DNA of 39,100 nt from an uncultured Pelagibacteraceae bacterium (GTDB lineage: Bacteria; Pseudomonadota; Alphaproteobacteria; Pelagibacterales; Pelagibacteraceae): positions 1 to 39,100 of the forward strand of contig CACEHK010000009.1 of assembly GCA_902559305.1 (NCBI GenBank). The letters are read 5' to 3'. The stretch's first letter is position 1; each line of letters begins with the position of its first letter. Both the position numbers and the translations under genes were made by a program. This document shows, piece after piece, positions 1 through 9,599 of the stretch. The notes below the pieces were generated by a model that saw only the letters and a program-made list of their open reading frames with translations, made no database searches and was not told the DNA's origin.

Positions 1-1630
1 CAATTATTTTATATTCATCATTTTCTAATTTATTTAATATATGTTTGATAGATGCAAATTTAGATATTTTTTTCAATACATCTTCATCTATTAAAATATT
101 ATCATTTGATAAACCTGGGTCAGAAAATAATTTTTGATATATACTTTCAAATATAATCTTATTTTCATCAGAAAATAATTTTACATTCTTTATTAAATTT
201 AAATTATTTTTTACAATTTCTAAATTATTTATAATCAAGTATAAAAATGAAAATTCTTTTATTTCAATAGAACTTAAATTTTTTGTTTCATTAAAATATT
301 GTTGCGTAGATTTAAGTGATTTATAATTTTTGTATAGGTTTTTTTTATTATATCTAGTTGAATTGGGAGTTAATGTGCTGATTTTTTCTAAAAAACTTTC
401 TAAAACATATTTTTTTATAAACTCATCTTTAATTGAATTTGCTATAGACCTTATGGTTTTTTCAAATATTGCTAGAGAAGATGGTTCATTTTTAGCTTGG
501 TTTTTATAATGTTCAAAAATAAAATTATGAATTGAAACCTTATTTTTTTTTGTAAAATCAATAAAAAACTCTTTTCCATTTTTATTTACAAAACTATCTG
601 GATCTTCTTTATTTGGTAAAAATAAAAAAGAAATATTTTTTTCTGGTTTTAGTTCTTTAATTAAATTTTCTGCTGCCCTTAGTGCAGCTTTATAACCACT
701 CTCATCTCCATCAAAACAGATTATTAAATCATCATAAAATTGATTTAAAATTGATACTTGCCTATCTGTAAGAGAGGTTCCAAGATTAGCAACTGCATTT
801 TCTATTCCTTTGCTTCTTAAACCAATTACATCCATATATCCTTCAACTAAATAAATATATTCAATTTTGTTTGAAAGTTTTCTTGCAAAATCTAAATTAT
901 ATAAATTTGAACCTTTTTTAAAAAAAGGAGTTTCTGGCGAATTAATATATTTTGCAAAATAATTATTTTCTTTTATTGTTCTCCCTCCTAACGCTATGGG
1001 TTGTCCAGTTATGCTATTAATTGGAAAAATTATTCTCTCTTTAAATCTTTCGACATGTAGATTTTTTTTTTCATCAAAATAAAATAGTCCAGTATCCAAA
1101 ATATTTTTTTCTTTAAAATTAGTTTTAATTTTATCGTAAAAATTTGTATTTGAAGAAACGTATCCAATTTTAAAGTTTATAACATCTTCTTTCGATAGTT
1201 TTCTTTTTTTTAAATATTCTCTTGCAAAGATTAAATCTTGGTTTTTTAAAAGTTCATTGTGATAATATTCAACGTATGATTTAAAAATTTCTGAGTATTC
1301 ATTCCATTGCTTTTCTCTTTCTTCATCCTTCTTTGAAAAAGTATAAGGCTGCATACCTGCTAGATTTGCTAAATACTTTACAGCTTCACCAAATTTTAAG
1401 TTTTGAGTTTTCATAATAAAATCGAAAATATTTCCATGCTCTGCTGTACTAAAACAATGATAAAAACCTTTCTCATCATTGACAGTAAATGATGGGGTTT
1501 TTTCAGTTTTAAAAGGAGAAAGTCCTACGAATTCTTTTCCTCTTTTTTTTAAATTAACTGATTTAGAAACTACAGTTGAAACTTTTAATCTAGTTTTAAT
1601 TTCATCTAAATATTCTTTAGGATATTTCAT
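1..1630 (-). CDS. dnaG: DNA primase DnaG, 3' end cut off by the window
   Basis: Makes the RNA primers for lagging-strand synthesis at the replication fork. I translated the minus strand from ATG at 1630 and get 543 open codons to the window edge; the C-terminal end of the helicase-interaction domain is missing. An N-terminal primase-type domain (about residues 1-100) has the family core EKTPSF followed by FYHCF. The catalytic core has ERFKERIIFPI and GGR. The Toprim domain has VEGYMDVIGL and FDGDESG, the acidic metal-binding residues expected of a primase. The family's zinc ribbon (C-x2-H...C-x2-C) is incomplete: the positions read S38, K41, C59, T62, so three of the four ligands are replaced. 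The gene follows yqeY by 9 nt on the same strand, probably in one transcript. The family call is secure; the effect of the lost zinc site is inference. Confidence 0.95.
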   Translation of the reverse strand, partial: MKYPKEYLDEIKTRLKVSTVVSKSVNLKKRGKEFVGLSPFKTEKTPSFTVNDEKGFYHCFSTAEHGNIFDFIMKTQNLKFGEAVKYLANLAGMQPYTFSKKDEEREKQWNEYSEIFKSYVEYYHNELLKNQDLIFAREYLKKRKLSKEDVINFKIGYVSSNTNFYDKIKTNFKEKNILDTGLFYFDEKKNLHVERFKERIIFPINSITGQPIALGGRTIKENNYFAKYINSPETPFFKKGSNLYNLDFARKLSNKIEYIYLVEGYMDVIGLRSKGIENAVANLGTSLTDRQVSILNQFYDDLIICFDGDESGYKAALRAAENLIKELKPEKNISFLFLPNKEDPDSFVNKNGKEFFIDFTKKNKVSIHNFIFEHYKNQAKNEPSSLAIFEKTIRSIANSIKDEFIKKYVLESFLEKISTLTPNSTRYNKKNLYKNYKSLKSTQQYFNETKNLSSIEIKEFSFLYLIINNLEIVKNNLNLIKNVKLFSDENKIIFESIYQKLFSDPGLSNDNILIDEDVLKKISKFASIKHILNKLENDEYKII

Positions 1631-1639
1631 AAACTAAAA

Positions 1640-2101
1640 TTACTTCCCTAATATTTTTTTTAATAATGATCCTGCTTTAGAAAAATCTAAAGTATCTGAA
1701 TAATTTTTTTTTAATTCACCCATGACTTTTCCCATATCTTTTATTGTTGTAGCACCAAGTTTTTCTGCCACTTCAGAGCATATCTTTCTCGTTTCTTCCT
1801 CGCTTAATTGCTTTGGAAGATAACCGGACAAAATGCTATATTCATTTTCTTCTATCTTTAATAAATCTTCTCTATTATTTTTTTTGTAAATATCGATTGA
1901 TTCGGCTCTCTGTTTAATCATTTTCTTTATAAGCTTTTTAATATCCTCATCATCCGTATCTTTCTTATTTGAGCCAGATCTGTTGGAAATATCCAAATCC
2001 TTTATGGCTGATAAAATTAACCTATAAGTTGATATTTTTGATTTATCTTTAGCTTTTAAAGCTTCATTATAATCCAAATTAATTTTATTTTTGAGGTCCA
2101 T
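1640..2101 (-). CDS. yqeY: GatB/YqeY domain protein
   Basis: Protein of 153 residues related to the C-terminal tRNA-binding helical domain of the amidotransferase subunit GatB; its exact role is not settled, although a link to tRNA or translation is often assumed. It has the usual single-domain length, an N-terminal helical part (DYNEALKAKDK, STYRLILSAIKD), then SGYLPKQLSEEE and a DMGKVMGELKK stretch typical of the family. There is no membrane segment. It starts with ATG at 2101, divergent from carA, with dnaG directly downstream. The carA / yqeY / dnaG arrangement is common in alphaproteobacteria. Family certain, function open. Confidence 0.9.
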   Translation of the reverse strand: MDLKNKINLDYNEALKAKDKSKISTYRLILSAIKDLDISNRSGSNKKDTDDEDIKKLIKKMIKQRAESIDIYKKNNREDLLKIEENEYSILSGYLPKQLSEEETRKICSEVAEKLGATTIKDMGKVMGELKKNYSDTLDFSKAGSLLKKILGK

Positions 2102-2224
2102 TTGTTTTATCCACTGTATAGAAAAAATTGTTCAAAAGAACAAATTGTATTTTGAAAAAAATATATTAGATCTGTTGCGAAAAAATACGTTTTATTGTAT
2201 TAACCTTTAACTCATGAGTTGTAA
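2102..2224. promoter_or_regulatory. Divergent promoter region yqeY / carA
   Basis: Longest non-coding stretch in the window (123 bp). On the plus strand TTGCGA (2175-2180), a 17-bp spacer and TATTAA (2198-2203) make a plausible carAB promoter. On the minus strand TTGTTC and TATACA, also 17 bp apart, could serve yqeY. Two dyads are visible: TTGTTC-AAAA-GAACAA (2128-2143) and the perfect 12-bp palindrome AACTCATGAGTT (2209-2220) just before the carA start. Promoter calls are by eye in very AT-rich DNA and are tentative. Confidence 0.45.
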
Positions 2225-3418
2225 TTGACAACAAAACGAAAAAACCAAACTTCAATCAACCCCAACTTTTCATCTGCTATTTTAGTTTTAGAAAATAAAT
2301 CAATTTTTAAAGGTGTTGGATTGGGATTTCAAGGTGAAGCAACTGGCGAAGTTTGTTTTAATACTTCTTTAACTGGTTACCAAGAAATTATCTCTGATCC
2401 TTCTTATGCTGGACAAATAATCAATTTTACTTTTCCACATATAGGAAATGTTGGTACAAATAATGAAGATTTGGAAGCTGACAAAATTTGGACTAGAGGT
2501 GTTATTTTTAATTCAGAAATAACAAATCCTTCAAATTATCGTTCTCTTAAAAACTTAGATGAATGGTTAAAAACAAATAAAATTGTTGGAATAACAGGTT
2601 TGGATACTAGAAGTATAACAAATTATATAAGAGACATTGGAGCGCCCAAAGGAACGATTTCATTTAACAAAAAAGGAAATTTTAATATCAAAAAGTTAAT
2701 AAATAATACAAATAAATGGCCGGGTTTAAATGGTTTGGATCTTGCTCAAGAAGTTACTACAAAAAAAAGTTACAAATGGAAAGGTTTCAAAACTTGGAGA
2801 AAAGGTAAAGGATTTCAAAAAAATAAAAAAAAATCTTTAAAAATAGTTGCAATTGACTATGGAATTAAAAAAAATATTTTAAGGTATTTTACAAATTACG
2901 ATTGCGAAGTAATTGTTGTGCCATGTAAAAAATCTTCTGAGGAGATATTAAAATTAAAACCAAATGGAATATTTTTGTCAAACGGACCTGGAGATCCAGC
3001 TGCAACAGGAAAATATGCAATAAAAATAATTCAAAAGTTAATAAAAGCTAATTTACCAATTTTTGGAATTTGTTTAGGACATCAAATCCTTGCTTTGGCT
3101 TTAAATTCAAAAACAAAAAAAATGAAACTTGGCCATAGAGGTGCAAACCATCCTGTAAAAAATTTAATAAATAATAAAGTTGAAATCACAAGTCAAAATC
3201 ATGGTTTTGAAATTTTAAAAGAAAGCTTGAGCAAAAATATACAGGTCACTCATAAGTCACTATTTGATAATTGTATTGAAGGAATTAAATTAAAAAATAA
3301 ACCTGTTTTTTCTGTTCAGTATCATCCAGAATCAAATCCTGGCCCACAAGACAGCCATTATTTATTTAGTGATTTTATTAAAGAAGTAAAAAAGAATGCC
3401 AAAAAGAAGAGATATTAA
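2225..3418 (+). CDS. carA: Carbamoyl-phosphate synthase, small (glutaminase) subunit
   Basis: Releases ammonia from glutamine and passes it to CarB for carbamoyl phosphate, the precursor of arginine and pyrimidines. It has 397 residues, slightly longer than the E. coli protein. The N-terminal CPSase_sm domain carries [15 protein letters not shown] and FPHIGNVG. The C-terminal class I glutamine amidotransferase has SNGPGDP, the nucleophile in FGICLGHQ (C283) and the partners H367 and E369 in QYHPE. The start is TTG at 2225: an in-frame TAA ends at 2224, so no earlier start exists, and a weak GAG lies at 2216-2218. The 3' end overlaps carB by 23 nt, suggesting coupled translation of the two subunits. 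Confidence 0.96.
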   Translation: MTTKRKNQTSINPNFSSAILVLENKSIFKGVGLGFQGEATGEVCFNTSLTGYQEIISDPSYAGQIINFTFPHIGNVGTNNEDLEADKIWTRGVIFNSEITNPSNYRSLKNLDEWLKTNKIVGITGLDTRSITNYIRDIGAPKGTISFNKKGNFNIKKLINNTNKWPGLNGLDLAQEVTTKKSYKWKGFKTWRKGKGFQKNKKKSLKIVAIDYGIKKNILRYFTNYDCEVIVVPCKKSSEEILKLKPNGIFLSNGPGDPAATGKYAIKIIQKLIKANLPIFGICLGHQILALALNSKTKKMKLGHRGANHPVKNLINNKVEITSQNHGFEILKESLSKNIQVTHKSLFDNCIEGIKLKNKPVFSVQYHPESNPGPQDSHYLFSDFIKEVKKNAKKKRY

Positions 3419-6400
3419 AAAAATTTTAGTAATTGGAGCTGGACCAATAATAATAGGTCAAGCTTGTGAATTTGATTATTCAGGCACTCAAGCTTGTAAA
3501 GCGCTTAAAGATGAGGGTTATAAAGTAATTTTAATTAATTCTAATCCTGCAACAATTATGACCGATCCAGGTGTGGCTGATAAAACATACATTGAACCTA
3601 TAACTGTAGAAGTTCTTGAAGAAATAATTAAAAAAGAAAAACCTGATGCAATACTTCCAACAATGGGTGGTCAAACTGCACTAAATTTAGCAATTAAAGC
3701 AGAAAAAATAGGTTTACTAAAAAAATATAAAATTGAATTAATTGGAGCTAACTCAAAAGCAATATCTAATGCTGAAGACAGGAAAAAATTCAGAAAAAAT
3801 ATGTCCGATATAGGTATTGATCTACCTAAATCTGAAATAATAAATAATTTTTCTCAAGCAACTAAATGTTTAAAAAAAATTGGTTTACCGGCAATTATTA
3901 GACCTTCTTTTACATTGGGTGGCTTGGGTGGAGGAATTGCAAAAACGAAAAAAGAATATTTTAAAATAGTCAAAGAAGGAATTCACGAGTCTCCTCAAAA
4001 TCAAGTTTTAATTGAAGAATGCTTGGAAGGTTGGAAGGAATTTGAAATGGAAGTGGTTAGAGATAAAAATGACAATTGTATAATTATTTGTTCAATTGAA
4101 AATATTGATCCAATGGGGATTCATACTGGCGATTCTGTAACTATAGCTCCTGCTTTAACGTTAACAGATAAAGAATATCAAATAATGAGAAACGCATCTA
4201 TTGCTTGTTTAAGAAAGATTGGTGTTGAAACTGGAGGTTCAAATGTTCAGTTCGCAATAAATCCAAAAAATGGAAGAATGGTAATTATAGAGATGAATCC
4301 AAGAGTATCTCGATCTTCTGCTTTAGCTTCAAAGGCAACAGGTTTTCCAATCGCAAAAGTAGCTGCAAAACTTGCTGTAGGATATACATTGGATGAACTC
4401 AAAAACGAAATAACAAAAACAACCCCAGCTTCATTTGAACCTTCTATTGATTATATTGTTACAAAAGTTCCAAGATTTACTTTTGAAAAATTTGCTGATA
4501 CTCAACCTCTATTAGGAACTTCTATGCGATCAGTTGGTGAAGCTATGGCCATAGGAAGAAACTTTAAAGAATCTTTACAAAAAGCACTTGTTTCTCTTGA
4601 AATTGGTTTATCTGGACTTGATAATATTTTTGGTTATACAAAAAATCAAATATTAAAACAATTAAAAGTAAATATACCAAATAAATTACTTTTAATAGCT
4701 GAAGCTTTTAGAAAAAAAATTTCTTTACAAAAAATATATAAACTATCAAAAGTTGATCCGTGGTTTTTAAATCAAATTAAAGAAATAGTTGAAGAAGAAA
4801 ATCAAATAATTAAAAAAGGGCTTCCAAAAAAATATGTTGATTTTAATAGATTAAAATCTATTGGTTTTTCTGATAAAAAACTTTCAAAATTAACAAAAAT
4901 TAAAGAGAGTGTTGTAAGATCAAAAAGAGTAGCCTTGAAAGTTTTTCCAGTATTCAAAAAGGTAGACACTTGTGCAGCAGAATTTAAATCATTTACTCCT
5001 TATATGTACTCAACATATCAAAGAAATTTTTCTATAAAAAGTGAATGTGAAGCGAATCCAACAAAAAAACAAAAAATAATTATTCTAGGAGGGGGCCCAA
5101 ATCGAATTGGCCAAGGTATCGAGTTTGATTATTGCTGTTGCCAAGCAAGTTTTGCATTAAAAGAGGCAGGTTTTGAGACGATTATGATTAATTGTAACCC
5201 TGAAACTGTTTCAACAGACTATGATACAAGTGACAGGCTTTACTTTGAGCCATTAATTGAAGAGTTTGTTCAAAATATAATATTAAAAGAAAAATCTAAG
5301 GGTAATTTACTGGGAGTGATTGCTCAGTTTGGAGGTCAAACTCCAATAAAACTAGCTAAATTTCTATATGAAAATTCTTTACCCATTCTAGGAACTCAAT
5401 ATTCATCTATTGATTTAGCTGAAGATAGAGACAGATTTAGAAATCTTTTAATAAAATTAAATTTAAAACAAGCTCAAAGTGGAATAGCAAATAATTTTAA
5501 TGAAGCAATTAAAATTAGTGAAAAAATTGGTTTGCCTTTAGTTGTAAGACCTTCATATGTTTTGGGTGGTAGAGCTATGGAAATAGTTCATGAAAAAAGC
5601 CAGCTCAATGAGTTTATAAATGAGGCTTTTAAAGCTTCAGAAGAAAATCCAATACTAATTGATAAATTTATTAATAACGCAATGGAAGTAGATGTGGACG
5701 CTATTTCGGATGGTAAAGATGTATATGTTGCGGGTATAATGCAGCATATAGAGGAGGCAGGTATTCATTCAGGAGACTCCGCATGCTGTTTACCTCCTAT
5801 ATCAATTAAAGAAAATTTACTGAGAGAATTAAAAATACAAACTAGAAAACTTGCATTGGCTTTAAAAGTAAAAGGTTTTTTAAATATACAGTATGCAATT
5901 AAAAATGATAAAATTTATGTAATTGAAGTGAATCCCAGAGCAAGTAGAACAGTACCATTTGTTTCAAAAGCAAATGGTGTTCCTTTGGCGAAAATAGCTT
6001 CTAAAGTAATGGCTGGAGAAAAACTTTCAAAATATAAATTAAAATATAAAACTAATAAATCGTATGCTGTAAAAGAAGCAGTATTTCCTTTTAATAAATT
6101 CCCAAATAGCGATGTTCTTCTTGGACCAGAAATGAAATCGACCGGAGAGGTAATGGGATTTGATGAAGATTTTGGAATGGCATTTGCAAAAAGCCAAATA
6201 GGTTCTTCAAACTTTTTGCCAAAAAAAGGTTTGGCCTTTTTATCTGTTAAAAAAAGTCATAGACAAGAAATTGTTGGTTTCGCAAAAAGACTTTTAGCTT
6301 TAGGGTTTAAATTGAGTGGAACTAAAGGAACTGCACGAGAATTAATAAAGAATGGAATGAAATGTAAAAAAATTAATAAAGTCAAACAAGGTTCTCCTCA

Positions 6401-6614
6401 CATTGTAGATATTTTAAATTCTGGAAAAATTGATTTAGTAGTAAACACAAGTGATGGGCTTTCATCAACAAAAGATTCTTTTTCACTAAGAAGGGCAACC
6501 TTAATTAATAAAGTCCCTTATTGTACTAACATGTCTACTGCTTATGCTTGCTTGGAGGGTATTCAGGCTTTAAAAACAAAAAAATTAAAAGTGAAATCAC
6601 TTCAAGAGAGCTAA
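3396..6614 (+). CDS. carB: Carbamoyl-phosphate synthase, large subunit
   Basis: Makes carbamoyl phosphate from bicarbonate, ATP and the ammonia supplied by CarA. Full length at 1072 residues, with the internally duplicated architecture. The first half opens with [19 protein letters not shown] and an ATP-grasp domain ([18 protein letters not shown]). The second half opens near residue 560 with [15 protein letters not shown] and has the matching [12 protein letters not shown]. The C-terminal part, from about residue 940, is the MGS-like allosteric domain that in enterobacteria binds UMP and ornithine; regulation here is not visible. ATG at 3396 lies inside the carA end. The last 4 nt overlap the convergent gene at 6611. 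Confidence 0.97.
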   Translation: MPKRRDIKKILVIGAGPIIIGQACEFDYSGTQACKALKDEGYKVILINSNPATIMTDPGVADKTYIEPITVEVLEEIIKKEKPDAILPTMGGQTALNLAIKAEKIGLLKKYKIELIGANSKAISNAEDRKKFRKNMSDIGIDLPKSEIINNFSQATKCLKKIGLPAIIRPSFTLGGLGGGIAKTKKEYFKIVKEGIHESPQNQVLIEECLEGWKEFEMEVVRDKNDNCIIICSIENIDPMGIHTGDSVTIAPALTLTDKEYQIMRNASIACLRKIGVETGGSNVQFAINPKNGRMVIIEMNPRVSRSSALASKATGFPIAKVAAKLAVGYTLDELKNEITKTTPASFEPSIDYIVTKVPRFTFEKFADTQPLLGTSMRSVGEAMAIGRNFKESLQKALVSLEIGLSGLDNIFGYTKNQILKQLKVNIPNKLLLIAEAFRKKISLQKIYKLSKVDPWFLNQIKEIVEEENQIIKKGLPKKYVDFNRLKSIGFSDKKLSKLTKIKESVVRSKRVALKVFPVFKKVDTCAAEFKSFTPYMYSTYQRNFSIKSECEANPTKKQKIIILGGGPNRIGQGIEFDYCCCQASFALKEAGFETIMINCNPETVSTDYDTSDRLYFEPLIEEFVQNIILKEKSKGNLLGVIAQFGGQTPIKLAKFLYENSLPILGTQYSSIDLAEDRDRFRNLLIKLNLKQAQSGIANNFNEAIKISEKIGLPLVVRPSYVLGGRAMEIVHEKSQLNEFINEAFKASEENPILIDKFINNAMEVDVDAISDGKDVYVAGIMQHIEEAGIHSGDSACCLPPISIKENLLRELKIQTRKLALALKVKGFLNIQYAIKNDKIYVIEVNPRASRTVPFVSKANGVPLAKIASKVMAGEKLSKYKLKYKTNKSYAVKEAVFPFNKFPNSDVLLGPEMKSTGEVMGFDEDFGMAFAKSQIGSSNFLPKKGLAFLSVKKSHRQEIVGFAKRLLALGFKLSGTKGTARELIKNGMKCKKINKVKQGSPHIVDILNSGKIDLVVNTSDGLSSTKDSFSLRRATLINKVPYCTNMSTAYACLEGIQALKTKKLKVKSLQES

Positions 6615-7273
6615 TCAACTTTCCAGTCAGTTTTAAAAGTTACATAATTAACTTGCAAACATCTTCTTTCTTTAACAATTTCTTTTTTTTCCATTCCGTG
6701 CCAAGTATTTGGCCCACTTGAGAAGAAATAACCATAATTATCTCTGTAAGGAAGAGTTTTAACTTTTTTTAAGTTACTATCATAAAAATCAGTTCCTAAA
6801 TCTTCGCTCTCATTTGATTTATTTACAAATAGCAAACATGAGATGAGCTTCTCTTTAATATCGCAATGCGGTTTGAGCCAAAATCCTTTTCTATCACATA
6901 TAATTTCAACTCTTACATATGAATTTGATAAATCTTTTCCAATTAAATCTGAAATTTTTTTGTGAGTTTTTTTGCTTTGAAGTTCTTTAATAAAATCTAG
7001 TAGATTTGGAAATTCATTAGAATTTTCTTTGGTTATAAAACATCTAAATTTTAAAGCCTTACCCCCGTCAGAAATTCCTTCTCTGAATTTACCTTCTCCA
7101 CCATCAATAGCTCTTGTTCCATCATAGTTAAGATTATGTTCAGTTGGATTGGCAATATCTGCATTAACAATTTCGTTAATTTGCCCATCTGTTAAAGGCT
7201 GATTTAACTCCCAATGTGAAAAAGGTGTTTCAAATTTTATTGATTTTTTTTCTAACGAGTTAAAGAATGACAT
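6611..7273 (-). CDS. 2OG-Fe(II) oxygenase-like protein
   Basis: Soluble protein of 220 residues with the pattern of a 2-oxoglutarate/Fe(II) dioxygenase fold: H136-x-D138 in [10 protein letters not shown], a distal H192 in [11 protein letters not shown], and an arginine pair R203/R204 where a 2OG-binding basic residue is expected. FYD and [10 protein letters not shown] fit the jelly-roll strands before the distal His. Substrate unknown; a hydroxylase acting on a small molecule, a sugar or a protein is equally possible. Its ATG overlaps the stop of the upstream ELM1-family gene by 1 nt, so the two are almost certainly co-translated. Its 3' end shares CTAA with carB. Fold call is good, function is unassigned. 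Confidence 0.72.
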   Translation of the reverse strand: MSFFNSLEKKSIKFETPFSHWELNQPLTDGQINEIVNADIANPTEHNLNYDGTRAIDGGEGKFREGISDGGKALKFRCFITKENSNEFPNLLDFIKELQSKKTHKKISDLIGKDLSNSYVRVEIICDRKGFWLKPHCDIKEKLISCLLFVNKSNESEDLGTDFYDSNLKKVKTLPYRDNYGYFFSSGPNTWHGMEKKEIVKERRCLQVNYVTFKTDWKVD

Positions 7274-8211
7274 TATAATATTTTTTTTTTGATTATTTCG
7301 GCTATTCTATTTGTTTCATTTAAACTTTCATAGTTCCAAATTTCAAGTTTTTCGCTCAAATTTTTAGTTATATTTAATTTATCAAATAATTCCCTAAATT
7401 TTTTAAATCTTCGATCGTTTCTTTTTGGAGGTAAATTAGCAACATAAATAGGTTTTCCAGTTATAGCAGCCTCTGATATCATCGATGTAGAGTCGCAGGT
7501 AACAACAATATATTTTGCTAAAGATAATCCTGAAAGGTAAGCTTTTTTATCTATACTTTTAATTACAAGATTTTCTATACCGATTTGTTCATTAGCTAAA
7601 TCAATTGTTCTTTTGGGTGTTCTCATTGAAGGAATAATAATTGCTTGCAAATTGTTAATTTTTAAAATTATTTTTATTTTATTAAAAATATTTATCAAAT
7701 TTTGATCATCATAATCATAATACTTATTAGGGCCTCCTAGAATTAATAACAAATACTCTTTGTCTTTATTAACTTTATCAAAAAGGTAATCATGGTTTTT
7801 TTTAATTTCTGCTGAAGTTAAATAATGAATTGCACCTTTTGATGTAATAACATTTTTTCCTTCAAGATCATCATGCTCTGGTATTACAACAAAATCAAAA
7901 TTATCTAATGAAACCTTAGGGTCTTGAATGTGAATGTTAAAAACTTTTTTTTTTGAATTTTTCTTTAAGTATATTGAGGGAATTACACTCTTTCTTCCAC
8001 ATGAGATTATAACATCGTAATCTTGATCAGCAATTTTATTAAAAACAAAATTTGAAACAGGTGTAAAATTTGGGGGAATCAATTTCCAAAAACTATTTAG
8101 TTCAACTTTATGGTGAGTAAACTCAATATCCAAAGCTTTGGCTAAACCTTCAACTTGGCTTATCATGCCATGCATTCCTTCCGTCAATAATAACCCTTTT
8201 AATTTGCTCAT
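7273..8211 (-). CDS. ELM1-family protein (GT-B glycosyltransferase-like)
   Basis: Protein of 312 residues resembling the ELM1/DUF1022 family, named after a plant mitochondrial fission factor but widespread in alphaproteobacteria. It looks like a two-domain GT-B fold: an N-terminal part (LLLTEGMHGMISQVEGLAKAL, VIISCGRKSVIPSIYLKK) and a C-terminal nucleotide-sugar-like half (LLLILGGPNKYYDYDD, VTCDSTSMISEAAITGKPIY, the latter typical of donor-binding loops). There is no signal peptide or membrane helix. Substrate unknown; envelope glycan work is a reasonable inference. First gene of a two-gene unit with the oxygenase-like gene. Divergent from trxB with only 21 bp between the start codons. Confidence 0.8.
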   Translation of the reverse strand: MSKLKGLLLTEGMHGMISQVEGLAKALDIEFTHHKVELNSFWKLIPPNFTPVSNFVFNKIADQDYDVIISCGRKSVIPSIYLKKNSKKKVFNIHIQDPKVSLDNFDFVVIPEHDDLEGKNVITSKGAIHYLTSAEIKKNHDYLFDKVNKDKEYLLLILGGPNKYYDYDDQNLINIFNKIKIILKINNLQAIIIPSMRTPKRTIDLANEQIGIENLVIKSIDKKAYLSGLSLAKYIVVTCDSTSMISEAAITGKPIYVANLPPKRNDRRFKKFRELFDKLNITKNLSEKLEIWNYESLNETNRIAEIIKKKIL

Positions 8212-8232
8212 TAATTACTATATAGCTTTGAT
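8212..8232. promoter_or_regulatory. Very short divergent region ELM1 / trxB with palindromic -10-like core
   Basis: Only 21 bp separate two divergent start codons. The core CTATATAG (8218-8225) is a perfect palindrome. It gives a -10-like TATAGT on the minus strand (8222-8217) and TATAGC on the plus strand (8221-8226). If used, either transcript would begin at or next to the start codon, so leaderless. The -35 matches fall within the opposing genes and are poor. Tentative. Confidence 0.35.
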
Positions 8233-9177
8233 ATGAATCAAAATCCAACTAAACACACAAAAGTGTTAATAATTGGATCCGGTCCAGCCGGATATACGGC
8301 TGCAGTTTATGCGGCAAGGGCGATGCTAAAACCTATAATGGTTTCTGGTATGGAGCCAGGAGGGCAATTAACAACCACAACAGATGTGGAAAATTATCCT
8401 GGTTTTGCAGAAGTAATTCAAGGGCCATGGTTAATGGAACAAATGCGAGACCAAGCTAAAGCTGTTGGAACAGAAATGATTGAGGATCATATCTCTTCAG
8501 TAAATTTAAAATCTAAACCATTTGAAGCAATAGGTGATGGTGGCCAAAAATACACCGCTGATTCAATTATTATTTCAACTGGAGCTCAAGCAAGATGGTT
8601 AAATATTGAATCTGAACAAAAATTTAGAGGATTTGGTGTATCAGCTTGTGCAACATGTGATGGGTTTTTCTTTAAAGATAAAACGGTTGCGGTTGTTGGT
8701 GGTGGAAATGCTGCAGTTGAAGAGGCAATGTTTCTTACAAAATTTGCATCTAAAGTTCAATTAATTCATAGAAGAGATTCTTTAAGAGCTGAAAAAATGC
8801 TCCAAAGTAAATTAATGGCTAACAAAAAAATTGAAATTATTTGGAATAGTGTTGTTGAAGAAGTTATTGGAGACAATGATCCTAAAAATGTTAAGGGATT
8901 AAAAATTAAAAACGTAAAAACTAATAAAATTGATGAACTAAAAATTGACGGATTATTTATTGCAATTGGACATGATCCTGCAACTCAACTATTTAAAGAT
9001 CAATTAGATATGGATAAAGAGGGCTATTTAACAACAAAACCAGATTCAACAGAGACAAATATACCTGGTGTTTTTGCTGCAGGAGATGTTAAAGATAAAA
9101 TTTTTAGACAAGCTGTAACTGCTGCAGGAATGGGTTGTATGGCTGCTCTTGAAGCTGAAAAATTTTTATCACACTAG
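8233..9177 (+). CDS. trxB: Thioredoxin reductase
   Basis: Cytoplasmic FAD enzyme that uses NADPH to reduce thioredoxin. Normal length at 314 residues. The N-terminal FAD-binding motif is IGSGPAGYTAAVYAAR (from residue 14), the redox-active disulphide is CATC at residues 139-142, and the NADPH-binding motif is GGGNAAVEEA (from 156). GVFAAGDVKDK and RQAVTAAGMGCMAALEAE close the FAD domain, as in the family. ATG at 8233 matches the family start. Followed after 4 nt by a small membrane protein and 4 nt later by another, so possibly the first gene of a three-gene unit. Confidence 0.96.
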   Translation: MNQNPTKHTKVLIIGSGPAGYTAAVYAARAMLKPIMVSGMEPGGQLTTTTDVENYPGFAEVIQGPWLMEQMRDQAKAVGTEMIEDHISSVNLKSKPFEAIGDGGQKYTADSIIISTGAQARWLNIESEQKFRGFGVSACATCDGFFFKDKTVAVVGGGNAAVEEAMFLTKFASKVQLIHRRDSLRAEKMLQSKLMANKKIEIIWNSVVEEVIGDNDPKNVKGLKIKNVKTNKIDELKIDGLFIAIGHDPATQLFKDQLDMDKEGYLTTKPDSTETNIPGVFAAGDVKDKIFRQAVTAAGMGCMAALEAEKFLSH

Positions 9178-9181
9178 AAAA

Positions 9182-9595
9182 ATGAAATTAAATTGGATTA
9201 TTTTTGTAACTGGATGGATGTCATTCAGAGCAGTTGGATCAGGCTTGTTTTTATTTTGGATTTTTACTGAAAACGAACGTTCTGCACCATCTGAATGGAT
9301 AGTTCCTTTTGTAGGTGACTTTATTATCGGGATCACTGCTTTATTTTTAGTTTACCACATTATAAAAAAACCAAATGCTATCTTATGGGGTCTGTTACTG
9401 TCATGGAATGCAGTTGGTCTATTTGATTTAATTGGGGCAATAGATGTCAGCTTTGCTGCTCCTTATGGACCTATACCAGAAATAGGATTTAATGCCGTAA
9501 CTGTAAGATCTATTTTAAGTTTAAATACTTTGTTACAGATTTCTTCTATATACTTATTGTTTCAAAAAGACGTAAAAGAATATTTCAAGATTTAA
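9182..9595 (+). CDS. Small four-helix membrane protein, unrecognised
   Basis: Protein of 137 residues from ATG at 9182. An in-frame start at 9149 would lie inside trxB; I prefer 9182, 4 nt after the trxB stop, because it gives a clean N-terminal helix. Hydrophobicity suggests four transmembrane helices: about 3-27, 36-56, 63-84 and 107-127. A conserved-looking loop reads SFAAPYGPIPEIGFNAVTV. There is no signal cleavage site and no catalytic motif I recognise. It sits between trxB and a second small membrane protein, all on one strand with 4-nt gaps, so co-expression is likely but a functional link to thioredoxin is only a guess. Confidence 0.75.
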   Translation: MKLNWIIFVTGWMSFRAVGSGLFLFWIFTENERSAPSEWIVPFVGDFIIGITALFLVYHIIKKPNAILWGLLLSWNAVGLFDLIGAIDVSFAAPYGPIPEIGFNAVTVRSILSLNTLLQISSIYLLFQKDVKEYFKI

Positions 9596-9599
9596 AATT

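Noticed and set aside
2128..2143. LexA box in the yqeY/carA gap
   Set aside because: GTTC-N4-GAAC is present but in inverted orientation and spacing, unlike the direct GTTC-N7-GTTC of alphaproteobacteria.
9149..9181. Upstream extension of the membrane protein behind trxB
   Set aside because: The 11 extra codons lie in trxB, add charged residues before the first helix and give no better start context than ATG 9182.
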